A program made the position numbers and the translations under genes. Shown here piece by piece: positions 26,685 to 36,266 of a stretch of 61,633 nt of DNA. Every line of letters begins with the position of its first letter. The first letter of the stretch is position 1. The DNA lies in assembly GCA_019459055.1 (NCBI GenBank), contig JAIBEI010000005.1:1-61633 (forward strand), in the 5' to 3' direction. The notes under the pieces were generated by a model. That model made no database searches and was not told the origin of the DNA. It saw nothing but the letters and a program-made list of their open reading frames with translations. The stretch comes from Thiobacillus sp. (GTDB taxonomy: Bacteria > Pseudomonadota > Gammaproteobacteria > Burkholderiales > Thiobacillaceae).

Positions 26685-26972
26685 TTCACATAAATCAATT
26701 TAAGTTCCAGTTACAATGCACTGATAATAATGATTTGCCTATCGGGGACTGCTCTGCCAAACGCGGGGCCAAGCGCCCACCGCGGCACGCGCCCTGCCCG
26801 CTTCCCGTGTCAAGCCCTGCGACACCCCTCCAGCGAGGCAGGGTTGGGCGCCGGTTCGCCTGGATCGCCTGCAGGCCCGAATAACCCATGCCGGCATCAG
26901 GCGCTTACGAATATAATCGGCACTGGCCCGATTCCGTCGGGTCGTCCCACCCAATATTGATGTGAAGCCGCT
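26685..26972. other. Promoter region of the aryl-polyene-type operon
   Basis: No gene is seen. A perfect TATAAT (-10 type) lies at 26912-26917, about 55 bases before the ACP start, with a poor -35 at the expected spacing, suggesting an activated promoter. Confidence 0.4.
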
Positions 26973-27242
26973 ATGCCTGAAGCCAACCATGAATTACAAA
27001 ACGAGGTCGCCGGACTCATCGTCTCCACCCTGAACCTCGACGTCAGCCCGGATGAAATCCAGCCCGACGCCTCCCTTTACGGCGAGGGGCTGGGGCTCGA
27101 CTCCATCGACATCCTGGAAGTGGCCCTGGTTGTCTCCAAGCGTTACGGTTTCCAGTTGCGCGCCGACAACGCGGACAACGTCAGCATCTTCAGTTCCCTC
27201 GCCAGCCTGACCCGGCATATCGCGGCCAACCGGGAAAAATGA
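26973..27242 (+). CDS. Acyl carrier protein of the aryl-polyene-type cluster
   Basis: 89 residues with the phosphopantetheine site LGLDSIDILEV (Ser44). It carries growing acyl chains for the ketosynthase, reductase and dehydratases encoded downstream. It is the first gene of the operon, with an ATGA overlap with the next gene. Aryl-polyene clusters usually encode two ACPs; only one is present. Confidence 0.92.
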   Translation: MPEANHELQNEVAGLIVSTLNLDVSPDEIQPDASLYGEGLGLDSIDILEVALVVSKRYGFQLRADNADNVSIFSSLASLTRHIAANREK

Positions 27243-27919
27243 GTTTGACCCTGTTCCGCGCGGCCCGCTGGATCGTCATCGCCGCCGGGGCCATTGCTTA
27301 CCCGGTGCTGGCGCATTACAGCGCAGCCACTTCGGCGGCCACCACTTTGCCGTCCCTGGGGGTGGCCGTGTCCCTGGCGCCTTCCCTGGCCATCCTGCTG
27401 TGGCTGACCTGGCGTTCGCCCAGGCGGCCGGCCATGTTGCTCCTGTGTGCAGTCGTGGGCGGGCTGCTGTGGGGATTCTGGGGCATGCTGGAACGCAATT
27501 TCAGCTGGGTCTATTTCCTTCAGCACGCCGGCACCTATGCCATGCTGGCCGCCGTGTTCGGCGTCACCCTCGGACGCGGGCGGCAAGCGCTGTGCACCCG
27601 GTTTGCCGAAGCGATCCATGGCAGCCTGGCGGCGGACGAGATCCGGTATTCGCGCCAGGTCACGCTGGCGTGGACGCTGTTTTTACTGGCGATCAGCCTG
27701 GTTTCCAGCGTCCTGTTCTTTTTTGCCGGCATCGAGGCCTGGTCGATTTTCGCCAACTTCCTCTCCTTCCCTTTGATCCTGCTGATGTTTGTCGTGGAAT
27801 ACGGGATTCGCCTGCGCAAGCTGCCCCAGCAGAAAAATCACAGCATCATGGACGGCGTCCTGGCCTTCTGGAAGACGCAAACGGCCGCGCGCCCGGGCAC
27901 TTCCCCCGATCTCCGTTAG
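27239..27919 (+). CDS. Aryl-polyene cluster membrane protein (COG4648-like)
   Basis: 226 residues with five to six hydrophobic segments (for example LAPSLAILLWLTW, AMLLLCAVVGGLLWGFWGML and AWTLFLLAISLVSSVLFFF). A gene of this kind regularly sits between the ACP and AMP-ligase genes in aryl-polyene clusters. Function is unknown. It overlaps the ACP stop as ATGA and ends ~18 bases before the ligase. Confidence 0.8.
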   Translation: MSLTLFRAARWIVIAAGAIAYPVLAHYSAATSAATTLPSLGVAVSLAPSLAILLWLTWRSPRRPAMLLLCAVVGGLLWGFWGMLERNFSWVYFLQHAGTYAMLAAVFGVTLGRGRQALCTRFAEAIHGSLAADEIRYSRQVTLAWTLFLLAISLVSSVLFFFAGIEAWSIFANFLSFPLILLMFVVEYGIRLRKLPQQKNHSIMDGVLAFWKTQTAARPGTSPDLR

Positions 27920-27937
27920 GCTGCCGGCTTGCCGTCC

Positions 27938-29296
27938 ATGTCCACCCTGCCGCTCATCGCCCATCGCCGCCCCGATGCCGTCGTGGCCTGGCGCGACGGC
28001 ACGCCGGTCAGCGTCAGGCAGTTTCTGGGCGAAGTCGCGCACGTCGCCGGCCAGTTGCCGCCGGGGCGGCACGTGCTCAACCTGTGCGGCGACCGCTACC
28101 GTTTCACCGTCGCCCTGGCGGCCTGCATCGTCAGCGGCCGGATCAGCCTGCTGCCCTCCACCCACACCCCGGAGATGGTCCGGCAGATGCAGCGCATCGC
28201 CCCGGACGTCTTCTGCATTGCCGATCAAAATGCCGGCGTTGATCTGCCCGTTTTCCGCTACCCCGAATCGATGCCGCCCCCCGAGGTCGACCATGCAATT
28301 CCCGCCATCGATCGCGAACAGATCGTTGCGCTGGTCTTCACCTCCGGCTCCACCGGCGTGCCGATGCCCCATGCCAAGCGCTGGGGCAGCCTGGTGCGCA
28401 ACGTGCAGGCGGAGGCGGAACGCCTGGGCATTGGCGCCGACCATGCCATTCTGGGCACCGTCCCGCCGCAGCACATGTACGGCCTGGAATCCACCGTCAT
28501 GATGCCGCTGCAAAGCGGTGCCGCGCTGCATGCCGGCCGTCCTTTCTACCCGGCGGACATCTGCGCCGACCTGGCGGGCCTGCCGCGCCCACGCGTTCTG
28601 GTCACCACGCCCTACCATCTGCGCACCCTGCTTGCGGACCAGGCCACGCTGCCCGCGGTCGACCAGCTTGTCTCGGCCACCGCCCCGCTGTCGCAAGACC
28701 TGGCCCATGAGGCCGAATCCCGTTTCGGCGCACCGCTGCACGAGATCTACGGCTGCACCGAGACCGGGCAGCTCGCCTCGCGCCGCACCACCGCCGGCGC
28801 CGAGTGGCACACCCTGGCGGGTGTCCGTCTGCGCCGCGAAGGGCCGACGCTGTGGGCCGAGGGCGGGCACATCGAGCACCCCACCGGGCTCAACGATGTC
28901 ATCGAGCTCACCGGCGACGGCCCGCTGTCGACGACTTTCCTGCTGCATGGCCGCCACGCCGACCTGATCAACATCGCCGGCAAGCGCACCTCGCTGGCCT
29001 ACCTCAACCATCAATTGAACGCCATCCCGGGGGTTGTGGATGGCGTCTTCCTGCTGCCGCGCGAGGACAGCACGGATCGCATCGGCCGCCTCGCCGCCCT
29101 GGTGGTCGCCCCCGGGCTCACCCCGGTTGCACTGACCCAGGCGCTGCGCACGCGCATCGACCCCGTCTTTCTGCCGCGTCCCCTGCTGTTCGTCGACGCC
29201 CTGCCGCGCAGCGCCGCCGGCAAGCTCCCCAGCCAGGCCGCCCAGGACCTGCTGGCCACCCTGCAGGCCGGGTCCGCGACCGGGATGACGGCATGA
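27938..29296 (+). CDS. AMP-dependent acyl/aryl-ACP ligase
   Basis: 452 residues of the adenylate-forming family. The P-loop-like motif VFTSGSTGVPMPHAKRW, the EIYGCTETGQLASR motif and the HGRHADLINIAGKRTSLAYL C-terminal hinge are present. In aryl-polyene pathways this enzyme activates the aromatic starter acid and loads it on the ACP. The ATG at 27938 is preferred; the frame opens with a TTG three codons earlier. It overlaps the next gene by ATGA. Confidence 0.88.
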   Translation: MSTLPLIAHRRPDAVVAWRDGTPVSVRQFLGEVAHVAGQLPPGRHVLNLCGDRYRFTVALAACIVSGRISLLPSTHTPEMVRQMQRIAPDVFCIADQNAGVDLPVFRYPESMPPPEVDHAIPAIDREQIVALVFTSGSTGVPMPHAKRWGSLVRNVQAEAERLGIGADHAILGTVPPQHMYGLESTVMMPLQSGAALHAGRPFYPADICADLAGLPRPRVLVTTPYHLRTLLADQATLPAVDQLVSATAPLSQDLAHEAESRFGAPLHEIYGCTETGQLASRRTTAGAEWHTLAGVRLRREGPTLWAEGGHIEHPTGLNDVIELTGDGPLSTTFLLHGRHADLINIAGKRTSLAYLNHQLNAIPGVVDGVFLLPREDSTDRIGRLAALVVAPGLTPVALTQALRTRIDPVFLPRPLLFVDALPRSAAGKLPSQAAQDLLATLQAGSATGMTA

Positions 29297-29622
29297 GCGA
29301 ACACGTTATGCCGCTGCCCATCGCCGCCGACCACCCGGCCTTTGCCGGGCACTTTCCCGGCCAGCCCATCCTTCCCGGGGTCGTGCTGCTGGATGAGGCC
29401 CTGCATGCCCTGGCGGCGCGGCTGGGCAGGCAGAACGCGGCCTGGCAACTCAAGTCGGTGAAGTTCCACAGTCCGGTCCAGCCCGGCGAGTCCCTCACCC
29501 TGCACAGCGCCGAATCGCCGGCCGGCGGCTTCCGCTTCGAGATCCGCTGCCTCGATGCCCGTGGCGACGATCGCGGCGTGGCCAGCGGCAGCGTCGTTTT
29601 TTCGCAAGCGCCCCCGGCGTGA
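29293..29622 (+). CDS. FabZ-like hot-dog dehydratase
   Basis: 109 residues with the FabA/FabZ hot-dog signature HPAFAGHFPGQPILPGVVLL, which includes the catalytic His. It dehydrates 3-hydroxyacyl-ACP intermediates during polyene extension. It is small even for the family. The start forms ATGA with the ligase stop, and its own stop overlaps the acyltransferase GTG start (GTGA). Confidence 0.88.
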   Translation: MSEHVMPLPIAADHPAFAGHFPGQPILPGVVLLDEALHALAARLGRQNAAWQLKSVKFHSPVQPGESLTLHSAESPAGGFRFEIRCLDARGDDRGVASGSVVFSQAPPA

Positions 29623-30554
29623 CCGCACCGGAAATGGCGCGTCAGGCCTCGCCGCAAGCGGAATGGGTTATTCGCCCCGAGCGGAGCAATCGGGCCATGC
29701 TGCGCCTGATGGCCTGGATCTCCCTGCGCCTGGGGCGAGCCCCCGCCCGTTTTGTGCTGGCCGGCGTCAGCCTCTACTTTCTGCTGTTTGCACCCGCCGC
29801 CAAGGCCGCCTCGCGTGCCTATCTGCGCCGGGCACTGGATCGGGCGCCCACGTTTGCCGACTTGTTCCGGCACTTCTACAGCTTTGCCTCCACCATCCAC
29901 GACCGGATTTTTCTGCTCAATGGGCGCTTCGACCTGTTTCAGGTGGAGGTGCATGGCGAGGACGTCATCCAGGACGTGCTGTCCGCCGGGCGGGGGGCCA
30001 TCCTGATGGGCGCGCACCTGGGCAGCTTCGAGGTGGTGCGCGCCATCGGCCGCCGCCAGCCCGGCCTCAGGGTGGCCATGGTCATGTACGAGGAGAACGC
30101 CCGCAAGCTCAATGCCGTGCTGGCTGCCATCAACCCGGCGGCGGTGCAGGACATCATCCCGCTGGGGCAGATCGACTCGATGCTGCGGGTGCAGGCCTGC
30201 CTGGACGAGGGCATGGTGCTCGGCGTGCTGGGCGACCGCACCCTCGGCGGCGATCCGACTCTGCGCGTGCCCTTCCTGGGCGCGGACGCCGAGTTTCCGC
30301 TCGGCCCCATGCGCCTGGCCGCCATGCTGAAGCGTCCGGTGCTGTTCATGAGCGGGCTCTACCTGGGCGGCAATCGCTACGCCATCCACTTCGAGCGGCT
30401 GGCCGATTTCAGCGACGTCGAGCGTCCGGGCCGCGATGCCGCCATCCGGGACGCAGTGGCGGCCTACGCCGCCTGCCTGGAACGCCATTGCCGCGCCGCT
30501 CCCTACAACTGGTTCAATTTCTTCGATTTCTGGCGCCCCAAGGATGCCGCCTAA
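29619..30554 (+). CDS. LpxL-type lysophospholipid acyltransferase
   Basis: 311 residues. A hydrophobic segment near the N-terminus (RFVLAGVSLYFLLFAPAAKA) is followed by the HxxxxE/D acyltransferase motif (GAHLGSFEVVR). The C-terminus NWFNFFDFWRPKD is typical of the aryl-polyene enzymes that attach the chain to a lipid head group. In many clusters this domain is fused to a GT2 glycosyltransferase; here it stands alone and no glycosyltransferase gene is seen. GTG start. Confidence 0.85.
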   Translation: MTAPEMARQASPQAEWVIRPERSNRAMLRLMAWISLRLGRAPARFVLAGVSLYFLLFAPAAKAASRAYLRRALDRAPTFADLFRHFYSFASTIHDRIFLLNGRFDLFQVEVHGEDVIQDVLSAGRGAILMGAHLGSFEVVRAIGRRQPGLRVAMVMYEENARKLNAVLAAINPAAVQDIIPLGQIDSMLRVQACLDEGMVLGVLGDRTLGGDPTLRVPFLGADAEFPLGPMRLAAMLKRPVLFMSGLYLGGNRYAIHFERLADFSDVERPGRDAAIRDAVAAYAACLERHCRAAPYNWFNFFDFWRPKDAA

Positions 30555-30557
30555 GCC

Positions 30558-31154
30558 ATGACCCGACGCACGCGACCCCGCTTTCGACTATGTGCCCTGG
30601 TCTGGCTGGCGCTGCTGGTCAGCCCCATCGTCCAGGCCGCCCCGCTGAGCATCGCCCAGCTGATGGCGAATCTGGCGAAGAACCCGCAAGGCGCGGCGAC
30701 CTTCACCGAGAAGAAATTCATTGCCATCCTCGAGCAGCCGATCGAGTCTTCCGGCGAGCTGCTGTTCATCGCGCCGGCGCGCCTGGAAAAGCGCACCCTG
30801 AAACCGAAGCCCGAGACCATGGTGCTCGACGGCGACACCCTCACCGTTGAACGCGGCCGCCGTAAACACGTGTTGCAGCTCAAGGACTACCCGGAGGTGG
30901 CCGGCATGATCGAGAGCATTCGCGCCACCCTGGCCGGCGACCGCAAGGCCCTGGAACGGGTCTACCATCTGGTCCTGGACGGCGGCAATGAACGCTGGGC
31001 CCTGGTGCTCACCCCGCTCGACCCCAAGGTCGGCGCCGTCATCGCGCGCATCCGGATGGAAGGGGTGAAGGACGTGGTGCACAGAGTCGAGATCCTCCAG
31101 GCGGATGGCGACCGTTCCTTGATGACCATCGAAAAGCAGGCACCGCCGCAATGA
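30558..31154 (+). CDS. LolA-like outer-membrane lipoprotein carrier
   Basis: 198 residues with a Sec signal peptide (ALVWLALLVSPIVQAAP) and a LolA-type beta fold (AATFTEKKFIAILEQPIESS, then RLEKRTLKPKPETMVLDG). It probably ferries lipid-linked product across the periplasm with the MMPL exporter encoded next, which it overlaps by four bases. Confidence 0.85.
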   Translation: MTRRTRPRFRLCALVWLALLVSPIVQAAPLSIAQLMANLAKNPQGAATFTEKKFIAILEQPIESSGELLFIAPARLEKRTLKPKPETMVLDGDTLTVERGRRKHVLQLKDYPEVAGMIESIRATLAGDRKALERVYHLVLDGGNERWALVLTPLDPKVGAVIARIRMEGVKDVVHRVEILQADGDRSLMTIEKQAPPQ

Positions 31155-33490
31155 CCCACCCGCGCCGCCGCAGCACCGCAGCAATCGTGCTGTGGCTGAT
31201 TTTCTTGCTGGCCTGTGTCGGCATCATCAGCCGCACCCAATTCACCACCGACCTGTCGGCATTTATGCCGCGCACCCCCACGCCCGAGCAGCAGCTGCTC
31301 ATGGATCAGCTCAGCGACGGCCTCGCCTCGCGCCTGATTCTGGTGGGTATCGAAGGCGCCGACGCACCCACCCGCGCCAGCCTTTCCCGGCAAGTCGCCC
31401 AGCATCTGCGCGCCGACCGCACGTTTGTCAGCGTCAATAACGGCGAGCCCGTCAATACCGAGCGCGACCGTGCTTTCCTGTTCGACAATCGTTACCTGTT
31501 GAGCCCGGCGGTGACGCCTGAGCGCTTTGGCGCGGACGGCCTGCATGCGGCCTTGAGCGACAGCATCGACCTGCTGGCCTCACCTGCCGGATTGCTGGTC
31601 AAGTCCCTGCTGCCGCGCGACCCAACCGGGGAAATGCTGCAATTGCTCGAGCAGTTCAACAGCGGCACCCAACCACAGCTGGTGGAGGGCGCATGGGCGT
31701 CGCGCGATGGCACGCGCGCCTTGATGCTGGTGCAAACGCGTGCGTCGGGAAGCGACACCGATGCCCAGCAACGTGCCATGGCCGCCATCCGGCAGGCGTT
31801 CGAGCAGGCGCCTGGGGCGACCGCCTCCGCCCGACTGGTGATGACCGGCCCCGGCGTGTTTTCGGTGACGTCGCGCGACACCATCAAGCGCCAGGTCACT
31901 CGCCTCTCCATCCTCAGCCTTGCCCTCATCGCGACGCTCCTGTTACTCGTTTATCGTTCCTTCAACGCCCTGGCATTGGGGCTGTTGCCCGTGATCAGCG
32001 GTGCGCTGGCAGGCATTGCGGCAGTCAGCCTGGGCTTTGGCGCGGTGCACGGCATCACCCTGGGATTCGGCACCGCCCTGATCGGCGAGGCGGTGGATTA
32101 TTCGATCTACCTGTTTGTGCAGTCGGAACAGAACAACGCCGATCATCAAAGCTGGATCAAGCGCTTCTGGCCCACCATTCGCCTCGGGGTGCTGACGTCG
32201 ATCGCCGGCTTTGCCTCGCTGTTGCTGTCCGGCTTTCCCGGCCTGGCGCAACTCGGCCTGTATGCCATTGCCGGGCTGATCGTGGCCGCAACGGTGACGC
32301 GCTTCGTCCTGCCTTCGCTGCTGCCCGCCAACTTCCGTATCCATGATTTATCGGCTGTCGGTCGCACCCTGTCCCACCTCGTGCAACGCGCGGCAGCGCT
32401 ACGCTGGGCTGCGGCGATCGTGCTGCTGGCGGCCTGCGCCATCGTGGTCACGAACCGCGCCAGTTTGTGGAACGACACCATCGCGTCCCTCAGCCCGGTG
32501 TCGCAAGCGGATGTGGAACTCGATACCCGCTTGCGCGCCGACATGGGCGCGCCGGACGTGCGCTATTTGGTCGTCGTATCCGGCGCCAGCCAGGAAACCG
32601 TGTTGCGCGCCGCCGAGCGGGTTTCCACGCTGCTGCAAGCCCACGTCGAGCAAGGCGAACTTGCCGGATTCGAAAGCCCGAGCCGTTATCTTCCCAGCGT
32701 GACCACGCAACGCGAACGCCAGGCCAGCCTGCCCCCGCGCCCGCTGCTGGAAACGCGCCTGGCGCAAGCGGTCCAGGGCCTGCCGGTGCGGGCGCAACTG
32801 TTTGCGCCGTTTCTGGACGACGCTGACACCGCGCGCAGCCAGCCTTTGCTGCGGGCAAGCGACCTGCAGCAGACCTCGATGGCGATGGCGGTCGATGCCC
32901 TGCTCCTCCAGCAACACGGGCAATGGCGCGCCTTGTTGCCGCTGACCGCGCCCGAGGGGGGCAGCATCGACGCCGATCCCATCCGCACTGCCTTGAAGAC
33001 AATCCCCGATGCGCTGTTCGTGGACCTGAAGGCCGAGTCGGATCGCCTGTATTCCGGCTACCTGCATGAAGCCATCGTGCTGTCGCTCGGCGGCCTGGTC
33101 GCCATCATCGCGTTGTTACTCGTGGTTTTTCGCTCGCCCCTGCGCGTGCTGCGCATCCTCGTGCCGCTGGCGGCGGCGGTCATCACCGTCACCGCGGGAT
33201 TGAGCCTGTTTGGCCAGCAAATGATCATTCTGCACTTAGTGGGTTTGCTGCTGGTGGCCGCAGTGGGCTCCAATTACGCCCTGTTTTTTGATCGGCCCGA
33301 TCCGCGCACGCCGATCCTGCCGCGCACGCTGGCCTCGATGCTGTTTGCCAGCCTCACCACCGTCGCCGGTTTTGGCCTGCTTGCGTTTTCCGACGTGGCC
33401 ATCCTGCAGGCGCTGGGCGTGACCGTCGCGCCGGGCGTCATCCTGGCCTTGTTTTACTCGGCGATTTTTGCCCGGCAAGCCGATGCGTGA
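31151..33490 (+). CDS. MMPL/RND-family exporter
   Basis: 779 residues with two repeats, each a transmembrane helix, a large periplasmic loop and a five-helix bundle. Helices are clear at ~260-390 (SILSLALIATLLLLVYRSF, GFGTALIGEAVDYSIYLF) and ~640-775. These proteins export aryl-polyene lipids through the inner membrane. It ends with an 8-base overlap into the deacetylase gene (ATG 33483). Confidence 0.9.
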   Translation: MTHPRRRSTAAIVLWLIFLLACVGIISRTQFTTDLSAFMPRTPTPEQQLLMDQLSDGLASRLILVGIEGADAPTRASLSRQVAQHLRADRTFVSVNNGEPVNTERDRAFLFDNRYLLSPAVTPERFGADGLHAALSDSIDLLASPAGLLVKSLLPRDPTGEMLQLLEQFNSGTQPQLVEGAWASRDGTRALMLVQTRASGSDTDAQQRAMAAIRQAFEQAPGATASARLVMTGPGVFSVTSRDTIKRQVTRLSILSLALIATLLLLVYRSFNALALGLLPVISGALAGIAAVSLGFGAVHGITLGFGTALIGEAVDYSIYLFVQSEQNNADHQSWIKRFWPTIRLGVLTSIAGFASLLLSGFPGLAQLGLYAIAGLIVAATVTRFVLPSLLPANFRIHDLSAVGRTLSHLVQRAAALRWAAAIVLLAACAIVVTNRASLWNDTIASLSPVSQADVELDTRLRADMGAPDVRYLVVVSGASQETVLRAAERVSTLLQAHVEQGELAGFESPSRYLPSVTTQRERQASLPPRPLLETRLAQAVQGLPVRAQLFAPFLDDADTARSQPLLRASDLQQTSMAMAVDALLLQQHGQWRALLPLTAPEGGSIDADPIRTALKTIPDALFVDLKAESDRLYSGYLHEAIVLSLGGLVAIIALLLVVFRSPLRVLRILVPLAAAVITVTAGLSLFGQQMIILHLVGLLLVAAVGSNYALFFDRPDPRTPILPRTLASMLFASLTTVAGFGLLAFSDVAILQALGVTVAPGVILALFYSAIFARQADA

Positions 33491-34286
33491 TTCACGCTGG
33501 CGCCCCACCCTGTTGATCCGCGCATCCGTCGCGCTGCATGGCCTGGCGTTGGTGGCCGTGATCGCCGAACCCGCGTTATGGCGTTGGGCGTTGGGCGCCG
33601 TGGCAATCAACCACCTGCTGCTGACCGCCGTCGGTCTGTGGCCGCGCAGCAACTGGCTGGGGCCGAACTGGACACGGCTGCCCGCCGCCGCCGCGGCCAG
33701 AAATGAAATCGCCCTGACCATCGACGATGGCCCCGACCCCCTCGTTACCCCGCAGGTGCTGGATATTCTGGATCGCCATGCCGCACACGCCACCTTTTTC
33801 TGTGTCGGCGAAAAAGCGGCACGCTATCCGGACCTCTGCCGGGAAATCGTCCGCCGTGGCCATGCCGTGGAAAACCACAGCCAGCACCACCGCCATCATT
33901 TTTCCCTGCTGGGCCCGCGCGGCTTCATGCGCGAACTGCAGTCCGCACAAAGCACCCTCGGCCAGATTACCGGTCAGCGCCCCGTGTTTTTTCGTGCCCC
34001 TGCCGGCTTGCGCAACCCCTTTCTCGACCCCGTGCTGGCGCGACTCGGCTTGACGCTCGCCAGCTGGTCGGCGCGGGGGTTCGACACCCGCATCGGTGAG
34101 GCCGAGCGGGTCAAGAATGCGCTGTTGCATGGGCTGCGGGGGGGCGCCATTTTGCTGCTGCATGACGGCAATGCGGCACGGACACCCGGGGGCATTCCGG
34201 TTATTCTCGACGTGCTGCCTGCCGTGCTGGAATCGGCCGACGCCGCCGGGCTGCGTTTTGTCCGCTTGCGGGACGCCCTTTTATGA
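33483..34286 (+). CDS. Polysaccharide deacetylase (NodB) family protein
   Basis: 267 residues: two hydrophobic segments at the N-terminus, then a NodB homology domain with TIDDGPDPLVTP (metal Asp), HSQHH (HxxxH ligand type) and FFRAPAGLRNP. Deacetylases are not part of the core aryl-polyene set, so it may tailor a sugar on the lipid head group or act on an envelope glycan. It is coupled to the exporter gene. Confidence 0.85.
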   Translation: MRDSRWRPTLLIRASVALHGLALVAVIAEPALWRWALGAVAINHLLLTAVGLWPRSNWLGPNWTRLPAAAAARNEIALTIDDGPDPLVTPQVLDILDRHAAHATFFCVGEKAARYPDLCREIVRRGHAVENHSQHHRHHFSLLGPRGFMRELQSAQSTLGQITGQRPVFFRAPAGLRNPFLDPVLARLGLTLASWSARGFDTRIGEAERVKNALLHGLRGGAILLLHDGNAARTPGGIPVILDVLPAVLESADAAGLRFVRLRDALL

Positions 34287-34335
34287 CCGCCACACGAGGC
34301 ATGCGTCGGCGCGGCCACCCCCCGGAGAACAGGCC

Positions 34336-35013
34336 TTGAAAAACACTCCACAAGCGCCCTGGTACCGGAAGATTGCAGCGGTCGTCACCCGGCATGTGGT
34401 TCTGAAAGGGATCGGAACGCCGCTTTTTATCGGCCTGTTTTTCGGTGCGTATTTCTACGTGCTCAAAGCCCCGGCCTACCCGATCACGGTGATGCCCTTT
34501 ACCTGGCTGGATCGGATGATCGGTTTTCAGCCGTGGGCGATGCTGCTGTATGCCTCATTGTGGGTGTATGTTTCCCTGCCCCCGGCATTGCTCGCGACGC
34601 GACGCGAACTCTATCGTTACGGCGTGGCAATGGCCGCAACCTGCCTGGTGGGGCTGATCGCGTTTTACTTCTGGCCCACCGCGGTCCCCGCAGCCGATAT
34701 CGACTGGGCCCGGTATCCTGGCGTGGATTTCCTTAAAAACGTCGATGCCGCCGGCAATGCCTTCCCTTCGCTGCATGTCGCCACCGCCATTTTCTCGGGA
34801 CTCTGGCTGGATCATCTGCTGCGTCGATTCGGCGCGCCGCGGTGGAGTCGGCTATTCAGCTGGCTGTGGTGCATCGGCATCATTTATTCCACCCTCGCCA
34901 CCCGCCAGCATGTGGCGGTCGATGTGTGGGGCGGCCTGATGCTGGGGGGGGTGGCGGCCTGGCTGTCGTTGCGCCACCATGCCCGTGCAACGCTCGCACC
35001 CGGCCGGATCTGA
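34336..35013 (+). CDS. PAP2-type phosphatase/transferase membrane protein
   Basis: 225 residues with about six transmembrane helices. PAP2-like motifs are NAFPSLHVA and TRQHVAVDVWGG (active-site His residues), resembling the inositolphosphotransferase branch. It starts at TTG 34336 with GGAG eight bases upstream; no in-frame ATG suits. With the deacetylase it may build or trim the lipid anchor of the polyene. Confidence 0.78.
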   Translation: MKNTPQAPWYRKIAAVVTRHVVLKGIGTPLFIGLFFGAYFYVLKAPAYPITVMPFTWLDRMIGFQPWAMLLYASLWVYVSLPPALLATRRELYRYGVAMAATCLVGLIAFYFWPTAVPAADIDWARYPGVDFLKNVDAAGNAFPSLHVATAIFSGLWLDHLLRRFGAPRWSRLFSWLWCIGIIYSTLATRQHVAVDVWGGLMLGGVAAWLSLRHHARATLAPGRI

Positions 35014-35066
35014 AGGAAACCGGTTGTGGAATTTATTAAAAACGTACGACATCTGGATGGGTTGAC

Positions 35067-36266
35067 TTGTTGAATTCGCTCTGGCTTTCCCATTTCACTG
35101 CGGCAAGCTGTCTTGGCCATGGCCTGACGCCGACGCTGGCCGCCCTGCGCGCGCAAAAGAGCGGGCTCGCACCCTGCGCCTTCGAGACGGTGACCGACCT
35201 GGCAACGTACATCGGCGAAGTCGCCGGCATCGACGAGGCGCCTTTGCCGGCGAGCCTCGGCGAATACGAATGCCGCAACAACCGTCTCGCCTACCTGGGG
35301 CTGCAGCAGGATGGCTTCAATGCCGCCGTCGAATCCGCCATTGCACGCCACGGCCGGCGGCGGGTGGGCGTGCTGCTCGGCACCAGCACCTCCGGCATCC
35401 TGCAGACCGAACAGGCCTACCGCCGCCGCGATCCGGCGACCGGCGCCCTGCCGGACGACTTCCACTATCGCACCACCCACAACACCTATTCGGTGGCCGA
35501 TTTCGTGCGCACCGTCTTCAATCTGGAAGGCCCGGCCGTGGTGGTCTCCACCGCCTGCTCGTCGAGCGCCAAGGTGTTCGCCTCAGCCGCGCGAATGATC
35601 GCGGCCGGCGTGATCGACGCCGCCATCGTCGGCGGCGTCGACTCCTTGTGCCTCACCACCCTGTACGGCTTCAACTCGCTGGAGCTGCTTTCGTCCGAAC
35701 CCTGCCGGCCCTACGACACGGATCGCAACGGCCTCTCCATCGGCGAGGCGGCGGCCTTCATCCTGCTGCAGCGCCCGGCCGCCAGCCTCGACGCCGATGC
35801 CGTGCTGTTGCTGGGCGCGGGCGAATCGAGCGACGCCCACCACATGTCGTCGCCGCACCCGGAAGGCCTGGGCGCGCGCATGGCGATGGAAGCCGCACTC
35901 AGGACTGCGGGCCTGCAGCCCGCCGACATCGACTACATCAACCTGCACGGCACCGCAACGCCGAGCAACGACGCCGCTGAGGGCCGTGCGGTCGCAGCCT
36001 TGTTCGGCGATACCGTGCCGTGCAGCTCGACCAAGGGCGCGACCGGCCACACCCTCGGCGCGGCCGGCGGCCTGGAGGCGATCATCGGCGCGCTGGCGCT
36101 GCAGCGGGGCTTCCTGCCGGGCGGGGCCAACACGCGCTGCGTCGACCCGGACATTCCCATCCAGTACCTGACCGCGAACCAGCAGCGCGCGCCGCGCCGG
36201 GTGCTCAGCAACTCGTTCGGATTCGGCGGCACCAATTGCAGCCTGATCCTGGGACGCGCGCAATGA
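35067..36266 (+). CDS. Beta-ketoacyl-ACP synthase (condensing enzyme)
   Basis: A 399-residue KAS I/II-type enzyme. The catalytic Cys lies in STACSSSAK (~163), His in NLHGTATP (~294) and His in KGATGHTLGAAG (~327), with the C-terminal NSFGFGGTN. It elongates the polyene chain, most likely as a heterodimer with the chain-length-factor-like protein encoded next. TTG start (two consecutive TTG codons at 35067). ATGA overlap with the following gene. Confidence 0.92.
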   Translation: MLNSLWLSHFTAASCLGHGLTPTLAALRAQKSGLAPCAFETVTDLATYIGEVAGIDEAPLPASLGEYECRNNRLAYLGLQQDGFNAAVESAIARHGRRRVGVLLGTSTSGILQTEQAYRRRDPATGALPDDFHYRTTHNTYSVADFVRTVFNLEGPAVVVSTACSSSAKVFASAARMIAAGVIDAAIVGGVDSLCLTTLYGFNSLELLSSEPCRPYDTDRNGLSIGEAAAFILLQRPAASLDADAVLLLGAGESSDAHHMSSPHPEGLGARMAMEAALRTAGLQPADIDYINLHGTATPSNDAAEGRAVAALFGDTVPCSSTKGATGHTLGAAGGLEAIIGALALQRGFLPGGANTRCVDPDIPIQYLTANQQRAPRRVLSNSFGFGGTNCSLILGRAQ